Below, in pieces: positions 1 to 5,159 of a stretch of DNA of 11,433 nucleotides. Origin of the DNA: CAZUVM01 sp964623885. GTDB taxonomy: Bacteria; Verrucomicrobiota; Verrucomicrobiia; Limisphaerales; UBA8199. Position numbers and translations under genes: made by a program. Numbering within the stretch: the first letter of the stretch is position 1; the number at the start of each line of letters is the position of its first letter. The stretch is taken from the NCBI GenBank assembly GCA_964623885.1, contig CAZUVM010000110.1, positions 1 to 11,433 on the forward strand. Direction: 5' to 3'. The notes under the pieces were generated by a model that was not told where the DNA came from, searched no databases, and saw nothing but the letters and a program-made list of their open reading frames with translations.

Positions 1-1
1 A

Positions 2-337
2 ACGCCGGGGTCAATCCCGGTGGCGGTCGTGGCCGATGCCGATACGATGCAGCATTACTCGTCGGATACACTTGCGTGGTTAGGGGCTGCCATCGAGAGA
101 CTACGCAACCATCCGGATTTGAACAGGAAGGTGGATTTTTATTCCATCGACCTGAGCTTCGATCAGTTTAGCGAGTCGTCGCAAGCCTCCTATTTCCTGA
201 ATTTGCCCACCACTTTCTTTTTGAAGGACCACGTGGTGGACGAGTTGAGGACCGCCGCCCACACACTGCTGTATCAGCATCCCGATTTCAAAAGGCTGAT
301 GACTGACCTCGGGGCCAGTTCAACGGGCGTCAAATGA
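2..337 (+). CDS. Patatin-like phospholipase, C-terminal fragment (5' end outside window)
   Basis: The reading frame is open from the first base and ends at TGA 335-337, so the N-terminal part with the GxSxG nucleophile lies off the left edge. A GTG at position 20 is in frame but is unlikely to be the true start. The visible 112 residues look like the tail of bacterial patatin-domain proteins: a strand after 'PVAVVADADT', a 'VDFYSIDLSFD' strand, then 'LNLPTTFFL', 'VDELRTAAHTLL' and a closing 'F-K-R-L-M-x-D-L-G'. This LPTsFxL...VDxL...LL...F order is what I know from the C-termini of bacterial patatin-like acyl hydrolases, which cleave acyl chains from membrane lipids. The catalytic dyad cannot be checked here. 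The sulfatase signal-peptide start follows 108 bp later on the same strand. Another alpha/beta hydrolase is possible but less likely. Confidence 0.6.
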   Translation, partial: TPGSIPVAVVADADTMQHYSSDTLAWLGAAIERLRNHPDLNRKVDFYSIDLSFDQFSESSQASYFLNLPTTFFLKDHVVDELRTAAHTLLYQHPDFKRLMTDLGASSTGVK

Positions 338-445
338 GCTGAGATGGAACAAAAACTCCTGAACGAGATCAACGAATCCATGTTGGTGGCACGCCGCGGG
401 ATTCTGTCGCTACCACCGAAACCAAAACCAATCGGATACACACAC

Positions 446-2071
446 ATGAAACCAAAACTAAAAGAGCTCGGCCCTGTACTTCTGGCCGTCGCTGTGGCAC
501 TTTTGAGCGCAATCGCTCCGGCCCGGGCGGCGGACAAGAAACCCAACATCGTCGTCATCATGTCGGATGATGTGGGCATCTGGAACATCAGCGCCTACCA
601 CCGCGGCATGATGGGCGGTCGCACACCCAATATTGATCGCCTCGCCAATCAGGGCGCGCTGTTCACCGACTACTATGCGCAGCAGTCTTGCACCGCCGGA
701 CGCGCCGCGTTCATCCTCGGGCAGACGCCATTTCGCACCGGCCTGCTCAAAGTCGGCTTGCCGGCCGCCAAACAAGGCCTGCAGGCCAAGGATCCCACGA
801 TCGCTGAGCTCCTAAAACCGCTTGGCTATGCCACGGCGCAGATTGGCAAGAACCATCTGGGCGACCGTAATGAATACCTGCCTACGGTCCACGGATTCGA
901 CGAATTCTATGGCATCCTCTATCACCTCAATGCCATGGAGGAGCCCTACCTGGCGGAATATCCGAAGATGCCAAAGTTCCATGCCCTTTTTGGCCCCCGC
1001 AATATCGTGGATGCCAAGGCCTCTGATGTGGACGACCCGACCGAAGATCCGCGCTGGGGCAAAGTCGGCAAACAAGTCATTGCGGACGGCGGTCCACTCC
1101 CGCCCCACCCGAACATGGACCCGGCCGCCAAGTTCAACATGGAGGATGTGGATGCAGAACTCGTCCGCCGTTCAAATGATTTCATGGATCGCAGCGTGAA
1201 GGCGGGCAAGCCGTTCTTCCTCTGGCACAACTCCACGCGTTGTCACGTTTGGACCCACCTTTCTCCCAAATGGGAGAACAAGAGCGGCTTTGGCCTCTAC
1301 GCCGATGCGATGATGGAATTGGATTGGGAAGTCGGCGAGATCCTGAAAAAGATTGATGACCTCGGCATCGCCGACAACACCATCGTGCTGTTTACCAGCG
1401 ACAATGGCGCCGAAATCTTTAGTTGGCCGGATGGCGGCAACCATCCGTTCCGGGGCGAGAAGGGCACCGTTTATGAGGGGGGATTCCGTGTGCCCATGCT
1501 CGTGAAGTGGCCCGGCGTCATCAAGCCCAATACCATCATAAACGAAATCATGGCGAACGAAGACTGGCTGCCGACGTTGCTGGCCGCCGCCGGTGAATCC
1601 GACGTGAAAGAGAAGCTGTTGGCGGGCTACAAAGCGGGCGACAAAACATTCAAAACCCACCTCGATGGTTACAACTTCCTGCCCTTCTTCAAAGGCGAAG
1701 TCGCCGAGGGGCCACGCCACGAATTCTTTTATTTCAGCGATAACGCCGATCTCATGGCGGTGCGTTACAATGCCTGGAAGATCACCTTCAAAACCATCGA
1801 GGGCAACCTCTTCACCGGCAAGCCGGATTCATCCAATGTTCCGTGGGTGACCAACCTGCGCGAAGACCCGTGGGAGCGCTACCAAACTGAGTCAATGATG
1901 TATGCCCGTTGGTGGGGCGATCAGCTTTGGACGCTGATGCCTGCTTCCGTGATCGTTGGGCAATTTCTTCAGACTTTCAAGGAATACCCGCCGAGCCAGG
2001 CTTCCGGGAGCTTTGGCATCGAACAGGCCCTCCAGGCGCTGCAGGCAGGAGCGCGGGGAGGCGGAAAATAG
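446..2071 (+). CDS. Secreted arylsulfatase (sulfatase family, formylglycine-dependent)
   Basis: This 541-residue alkaline-phosphatase-fold sulfatase should hydrolyse sulfate esters in the periplasm or outside the cell. I chose ATG 446 over the upstream in-frame ATG 344 because a clean signal peptide starts there (Lys-rich n-region, hydrophobic core, A-R-A-A site near residue 28), while the 34 extra residues look non-coding. Numbering from ATG 446, the metal site begins with 'MSDDVG' (D41, D42). The sulfatase signature is 'SCTAGRAAF' with Cys82, the predicted formylglycine precursor in a CxAxR rather than the common CxPSR form. 'GKNHLG' (K135, H137), 'TRCHVWTH' (H267), 'SDNGAE' (D319, N320) and 'FRGEKG' (K339) supply the other expected ligands. 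Length is typical. The substrate cannot be read from sequence. No sulfatase-modifying enzyme is in the window, so maturation depends on one elsewhere. No clear Shine-Dalgarno precedes the start; the leader is rich in ACCAAAACC-like runs. The annotation is very likely correct. Confidence 0.93.
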   Translation: MKPKLKELGPVLLAVAVALLSAIAPARAADKKPNIVVIMSDDVGIWNISAYHRGMMGGRTPNIDRLANQGALFTDYYAQQSCTAGRAAFILGQTPFRTGLLKVGLPAAKQGLQAKDPTIAELLKPLGYATAQIGKNHLGDRNEYLPTVHGFDEFYGILYHLNAMEEPYLAEYPKMPKFHALFGPRNIVDAKASDVDDPTEDPRWGKVGKQVIADGGPLPPHPNMDPAAKFNMEDVDAELVRRSNDFMDRSVKAGKPFFLWHNSTRCHVWTHLSPKWENKSGFGLYADAMMELDWEVGEILKKIDDLGIADNTIVLFTSDNGAEIFSWPDGGNHPFRGEKGTVYEGGFRVPMLVKWPGVIKPNTIINEIMANEDWLPTLLAAAGESDVKEKLLAGYKAGDKTFKTHLDGYNFLPFFKGEVAEGPRHEFFYFSDNADLMAVRYNAWKITFKTIEGNLFTGKPDSSNVPWVTNLREDPWERYQTESMMYARWWGDQLWTLMPASVIVGQFLQTFKEYPPSQASGSFGIEQALQALQAGARGGGK

Positions 2072-2190
2072 GCTGCCGAATCGATTAATTCGATCGCCAT
2101 CGCGAAACGCAAGCAACTCCGTCTCGGCGAGACGGTAGTTGTCACGTACACCGAGGCGCTGGCGATCTCGCTTCAGAAGTCGCAACCAAA
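2072..2190 (+). pseudogene. Probable C-terminal remnant of a small protein after the sulfatase
   Basis: Directly after the sulfatase TAG, the same frame stays open and reads a stretch that looks like protein: about 'KRKQLRLGETVVVTYTEALA' (2105-2164) followed by 'ISLQKSQP'. From memory, small conserved bacterial proteins of unknown function end with a similar 'xxVGDxVVVxYTEALAIS' segment, so this looks like the last 30 or so residues of such a gene. No start codon precedes it in this frame after the TAG, and the bases before it (2072-2095) are not convincingly coding. The simplest reading is a truncated relic. Readthrough of the TAG, or a sequencing error joining it to the sulfatase, is less likely, because the sulfatase already ends at a normal length. 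The palindromic repeat starts about 40 bp downstream. Confidence 0.4.
2114..2141 (+). repeat. Short hairpin 43 bp after the sulfatase stop
   Basis: CCGTCTC (2119-2125) and GAGACGG (2129-2135) form a perfect 7-bp stem with a GGC loop. It extends through CAAC/GTTG (2114-2117 and 2138-2141) with a small bulge. There is no T-run after it, so it is not a classical intrinsic terminator. It may slow RNA decay after the sulfatase, or simply be a by-product of the relic coding sequence in which it sits. Confidence 0.4.
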
Positions 2191-2230
2191 TGACAAAGAC
2201 CAATCAACTGGGCGCCCAAGGGAACGCAAA

Positions 2231-2350
2231 GTATGCAATTTGGAGTGCGGTGGCAGAGCGCAGCGGCGACACCGCTTTGGGGAGGTGGACAAAGCTTCCA
2301 AAGCGGCGTGGCGCTTCGCTTCCCGCCGCAGTCCAAAAAGATTGGATGCT
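2231..2350. repeat. Imperfect palindrome of ~120 bp, likely dispersed (MITE/REP-like) element
   Basis: The left arm (about 2231-2280) and right arm (about 2298-2350) are imperfect reverse complements around a loop of about 17 nt. The inner end is strongest: 'ACCGCTTTGG' (2271-2280) against 'CCAAAGCGGCGT' (2298-2309). Similarity continues outward through GGAGTGCGG/CCGCAGTCC and on to TATGCAATTTGGA/TCCAAAAAGATTGGATGCT. As a consequence both strands translate to similar peptides ('SAAATPLW...QSGVALRFPP' on plus, 'SATPLW...QSGVAAALC' on minus). I recall this TPLW/QSGVALRFPPQSK wording from many short predicted ORFs in Verrucomicrobia genomes, which suggests a multicopy element. That is memory and was not checked. 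No transposase is present, so it would need to move in trans. I see no clear target-site duplication. Together with the relic before it and about 125 bp after it, it fills the 404 bp between genes. Confidence 0.55.
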
Positions 2351-2458
2351 TGCGGCAGGCGAATTCACGGCCGAAGAACCCCGGCCGAAAACCTTCAGCC
2401 CGAGAAAATGCCGCAATGAACCCGCCGGATTTTGTCGATACTACCCAAACCAAAAACA

Positions 2459-2479
2459 ATGAATACAAAAAACCAATGA
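2459..2479 (+). other. Six-codon upstream ORF overlapping the next gene start
   Basis: ATG 2459 opens a six-codon frame (M-N-T-K-N-Q) whose TGA (2477-2479) overlaps the ATG of the outer-membrane protein gene (2476-2478) as ATGA. The spacing would allow stop/start coupling. The stretch is A-rich with no Shine-Dalgarno, so it may equally be chance. It is listed because it could mislead the choice of start for the gene at 2476. Confidence 0.2.
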
Positions 2480-3195
2480 AAAACCGTATCCTATACCTCT
2501 GCGCCGCAAGTCTCATCGTCTGCACCGGCGCCGTATCAACAGCGATGGGCGCTGAAGAGTCAAACCCCACCGAGAAACCCGAACGTCCTGACTACTATCC
2601 ATGGACTATAGGCATATCGGGGGGAACGGAAGCGTTTATTGGCGGGTCCGTTGTGTGGCGTTTCGCGGATCATGTGGGGGCGCGGGCGGGCTTTGGCTGG
2701 ACCGAGTGGTCGATGGGCGACACTAGTATCGGGGGCATAAACTACAACGCCAAGGTGAGGCTCATGGGCGAACCGCTCACCCTGAACATCTATCCCTGGA
2801 AGAAACACTCATTCTACGTCGCTTTTGGCTGGTTTTTCAACCAGAACGAAATGACCGGCTCAGCCGGTGAAGACGGGACTATTATCATTGATGGTCATCC
2901 CATCGCCATCCAGCCGGGAAGGTCCCTCCATATGAAGATCGAACAGCAACCGGTGAACCCTTCTCTGAGCATCGGAGGCAACTTCCTCTATTTCGACCAT
3001 GCCCACCACTGGGCGCTGGGAGGCGAACTAGGCGGGATCTACACTGGTGACCCAAAGGTCAGCTTAACCCGGTCGGGCCCTCCGGACCCTGTAATTGACG
3101 CGGTGCTGAATGGCGCGCAGAGCCGACTCCAGAACTACGCCAATCAGTTCAAATGGCTGCCGTTGGTCGCGATCAAACTGAGCTTCTCTTTCTAA
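2476..3195 (+). CDS. Predicted outer-membrane beta-barrel protein, unknown function
   Basis: This is a 239-residue exported protein. ATG 2476 is preferred over the much longer frame opening at 2233, because the upstream part runs through the palindromic repeat and a Sec signal peptide begins at 2476 (M-K-N-R, hydrophobic core, cleavage near 'STAMGA', residue 26). The mature part alternates polar and hydrophobic residues in strand-like blocks: 'ASVVWRF'-like 'GGSVVWRFADHVGARAGFGW', 'INYNAKVRLMGEPLTLNIYP', 'SFYVAFGWFFNQNEMTG', 'HHWALGGELGGIYTG'. It ends in 'LSFSF', with the C-terminal phenylalanine expected for insertion by the BAM machinery. I recall similar 'YNAKxRL...LxIYPWK...GGELG' proteins of unknown role in Verrucomicrobia. 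A barrel of about eight to ten strands fits the length. It lies between the sulfatase and the membrane-gene run, 80 bp before the latter. A transport or adhesin role cannot be told apart. Confidence 0.75.
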   Translation: MKNRILYLCAASLIVCTGAVSTAMGAEESNPTEKPERPDYYPWTIGISGGTEAFIGGSVVWRFADHVGARAGFGWTEWSMGDTSIGGINYNAKVRLMGEPLTLNIYPWKKHSFYVAFGWFFNQNEMTGSAGEDGTIIIDGHPIAIQPGRSLHMKIEQQPVNPSLSIGGNFLYFDHAHHWALGGELGGIYTGDPKVSLTRSGPPDPVIDAVLNGAQSRLQNYANQFKWLPLVAIKLSFSF

Positions 3196-3275
3196 CCACC
3201 AACGGCGGAAAACAAAGGACTCTGAAGAGCTACCTGCAATCAGTGATTAGTAAAACACCGTAAATAGCGCAGATT

Positions 3276-4031
3276 ATGAGTCCCTACGCCACGGCAGCGA
3301 TTGTCTTTGCGTGCGTCTTTGGAGCCGCATTGCTGGCGATGCGGCTGCGGACCGCGCTGCCAGAGCATCACCTCAGCGGGGACACGAAGGATACGGTGAA
3401 GCTCGCGATGGGCCTGGTGGCAACCATGACGGCACTGGTGCTGGGTCTACTCGTGGCTTCCGCGAAAGGCGCCTACGACACTCAGAAGAGCGAGGTGGTT
3501 CAAATGGCGGGGAGGGTCGCCGTTCTCGACCGCGTGCTGGCCCATTACGGGCCCGAAGCGGCGGAGGCCCGCGCTTTGCTCCGCCGGGCACTCGAAGGCG
3601 CGATCGCTCGTATTTGGCCTGAGAACAAGGTCCAGGAACCCCAGTTGGCTCCGAGCACTGCCGGCGGGGAAGCGCTTTATGACGCTCTCCAGAAACTTGT
3701 CCCCAAGGACGACGCCCAGCGATCGGTGAAATCGCAAGCCCTGGCGATTGCCCTCGATATCGGCCAAATTCGCTGGCTGCTATTCGAACAGGCCGGCACG
3801 TCAATTTCCCCGCCCTTGCTGGTCATTGTGGTTCTCTGGCTCGCGATCCTCTTCTTCAGCTTCGGGCTCTTCGGTCCCCCCAACACCACCGCTATGGCCG
3901 CGCTGCTGGTGGCGGCATTGTCGGTCTCTGCCGCGATCTTCCTGATCCTGGAGCTGGACCATCCGTTTGGCGGCCTGATCCAGATTTCAAAGGGCCCGAT
4001 GCTTAACGCGCTGAGCCATCTTGGGAATTGA
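3276..4031 (+). CDS. DUF4239 / bestrophin-like four-TM membrane protein
   Basis: This 251-residue integral inner-membrane protein has predicted helices near residues 5-22, 45-62, 180-198 and 207-225. A soluble, partly helical and charged segment lies between helices 2 and 3 (about 65-175). Helix 2 carries 'VATMTALVLGLLVASAKGAY' and the C-terminus reads 'LELDHPFGGLIQIS', both characteristic of the DUF4239 family that databases also label bestrophin-like. Members are annotated as possible anion channels, but I know of no firm biochemical proof, so channel activity is an inference. ATG 3276 gives the first helix at the N-terminus; no good Shine-Dalgarno precedes it. It is the first gene of the five-gene run: its TGA overlaps a possible TTG start (4028) of the next gene, whose more likely ATG is 14 bp past the stop. 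Adjacent K+-channel and porin genes support a joint role in ion passage. Confidence 0.75.
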   Translation: MSPYATAAIVFACVFGAALLAMRLRTALPEHHLSGDTKDTVKLAMGLVATMTALVLGLLVASAKGAYDTQKSEVVQMAGRVAVLDRVLAHYGPEAAEARALLRRALEGAIARIWPENKVQEPQLAPSTAGGEALYDALQKLVPKDDAQRSVKSQALAIALDIGQIRWLLFEQAGTSISPPLLVIVVLWLAILFFSFGLFGPPNTTAMAALLVAALSVSAAIFLILELDHPFGGLIQISKGPMLNALSHLGN

Positions 4032-4045
4032 GCGGCGAACGACAA

Positions 4046-4378
4046 ATGAGCTTCCGCCAAAAAGCGCTCAACGAGATCAAATCCATTGGACTGCTCGCAG
4101 CCTATCTCGCTGCCTGGTTTAGTCTCTTGATGCTCCTCAAGAGACTGAAGGCGCTCATCACAGTATTCCAGCACCGTGACATGCCCCACGACTGGGCCGG
4201 GACAATCTGCGTTGGCGGCTCGGTCCTCGGGTTCATGGTGCTATCCGCCCCCCAGCGGTACTTTGGCGCCGCCGAACTGAGACGGCTGCTTTTTGCAACA
4301 CCGCTGGCGGACTTGGAGGCCAAGGAAACAATGCGGGGAGGCGCTTCACCGGATCGCGAGATCAAACCAAACAGATGA
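4046..4378 (+). CDS. Small two-TM membrane protein, apparently internally shortened
   Basis: This is a 110-residue protein counted from ATG 4046; a TTG at 4028 in the same frame overlaps the previous gene and would add six residues. Predicted helices lie at about 14-31 ('GLLAAYLAAWFSLLMLL') and 50-67 ('WAGTICVGGSVLGFMVL'), followed by a basic hydrophilic tail. The first part resembles the N-terminus, and 'VFQHRDMPHDWAGTICVGG' the C-terminal part, of a four-TM bacterial family of about 190-200 residues that I know only as hypothetical. The roughly 75 residues that normally separate them, with two more helices, seem absent. A strong hairpin sits at the junction. The frame is intact, so the shortened form may be made. 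The stop overlaps the K+-channel start as ATGA, indicating translational coupling. Function is unknown. The family resemblance is from memory and needs a search; the two-helix topology is read directly. Confidence 0.65.
   Translation: MSFRQKALNEIKSIGLLAAYLAAWFSLLMLLKRLKALITVFQHRDMPHDWAGTICVGGSVLGFMVLSAPQRYFGAAELRRLLFATPLADLEAKETMRGGASPDREIKPNR
4121..4146. repeat. Perfect 10-bp hairpin inside the small membrane-protein gene
   Basis: AGTCTCTTGA (4121-4130) and TCAAGAGACT (4137-4146) are exact reverse complements separated by the six-base loop TGCTCC. The hairpin covers codons 26-34, encoding S-L-L-M-L-L-K-R-L, at the end of the first membrane helix. It is the longest perfect stem I found in any coding region here, and it coincides with the point where the protein seems to have lost its middle part. 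There is no T-run after it. Confidence 0.7.
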
Positions 4379-5151
4379 GCGCCGAGCCAAAAATAACCGA
4401 GAAGGCCCCCGCGCTTCCCGTCCACATGCGTGTGCTTTCCTGGTATCGCCGTTATCCGGTCGCACTCTTTTTGGGCGGGCTGGGGTTTTCACTCATAGTC
4501 GCCCCGTTCGAGGAGGCGTTTCGTGACGGCGAACTGATTGAATCAGCGCGGTTGACGGTGGTGGTGTTAACCGGTTTGCTGGCCCTAGGCAGTCGCCGCA
4601 GAACGCTTGTGTGGGGAATTGTGATGGTGGGGCCGGCGATCGTGGGTAAATGGTTGAACCATTGGCGGCCGGATCTGGTGCCCGCCTGGCTTTTTCTCGC
4701 GCCCGCCTTGGTGTTCTGCGTGTTTGTCGTGTGGCATCTCCTGCGGTTCATCCTCAGCGCACCGCGGGTCGACTCCGAGGTTTTGTGCGCCGGCGTTGCG
4801 GGTTACCTGATGTTGGGGATCTTGTGGGCTTTGGCGTACATCCTGGTTGCCGGGCTTGCCACCAGCGCCTTCGTCTTCACCGTCAGCGCGACTAGCGGCC
4901 AAACCATGAAAGGGTTCACCGCTTTCTACTACAGCTTCATCACACTCACCACCGTTGGCTACGGCGACATCGTGCCGGTGTCGGGCGTGGCCCGGATGCT
5001 GGCGATGATGGAGGCCGTAACCGGCACCTTATATATGGCGGTAATGGTGGCCCGATTGGTATCGCTTTATTACTCGCCTGGCTCTTCGGGGGAGCGGGCC
5101 GGCGGGTCAAATCCGGATTTCGTCCAAACGGATCTCACAAACACAAAGTAG
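4375..5151 (+). CDS. Potassium-channel-like protein (Ion_trans_2 pore domain)
   Basis: This is a 258-residue inner-membrane protein. The C-terminal pore module is clear: an outer helix about 136-168, a pore helix 'AFYYSFIT' (183-190), the selectivity filter 'TTVGYGD' (192-198) and an inner helix about 205-230. TVGYGD is the K+-channel signature, so K+ selectivity is a sound inference. Before it lie further hydrophobic stretches (about 29-43, 60-72, 78-92 and 103-127), giving roughly six helices. No Arg-rich S4 voltage sensor is evident. There is no C-terminal RCK/TrkA_N domain: only about 28 hydrophilic residues follow the pore, so gating is not obvious. The start ATG overlaps the stop of the previous gene (ATGA, 4 bp), and the next gene begins 8 bp after the stop, both typical of one operon. 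Four subunits would be needed for a pore. Confidence in the family is high; its physiological role is open. Confidence 0.9.
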   Translation: MSAEPKITEKAPALPVHMRVLSWYRRYPVALFLGGLGFSLIVAPFEEAFRDGELIESARLTVVVLTGLLALGSRRRTLVWGIVMVGPAIVGKWLNHWRPDLVPAWLFLAPALVFCVFVVWHLLRFILSAPRVDSEVLCAGVAGYLMLGILWALAYILVAGLATSAFVFTVSATSGQTMKGFTAFYYSFITLTTVGYGDIVPVSGVARMLAMMEAVTGTLYMAVMVARLVSLYYSPGSSGERAGGSNPDFVQTDLTNTK

Positions 5152-5154
5152 GAA
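5150..5154 (+). promoter_or_regulatory. Shine-Dalgarno for the coiled-coil lipoprotein gene
   Basis: AGGAA overlaps the K+-channel stop codon (TAG 5149-5151) and lies five bases before ATG 5160. It is the clearest ribosome-binding site in the window. It supports ATG 5160 as the start of the next gene even though this leaves an unusually long N-terminal stretch before the signal sequence. Confidence 0.6.
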
Positions 5155-5159
5155 CCACC

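Noticed and set aside
344..445. N-terminal extension of the sulfatase to ATG 344
   Set aside because: It would bury the signal peptide behind 34 residues with no secretion features; sulfatases of this type start with the signal.
2114..2141. Intrinsic terminator after the sulfatase
   Set aside because: The stem is good but is followed by mixed sequence with no T-run, so it is listed only as a hairpin.
2233..2475. N-terminal extension of the outer-membrane protein to ATG 2233
   Set aside because: The extra 81 codons run through the palindromic repeat, and a standard signal peptide begins at ATG 2476.
2142..2570. Minus-strand open frame of 142 codons across the intergenic region
   Set aside because: It reads through the palindromic repeat and into the next gene's signal peptide in antisense; no start signal or domain.
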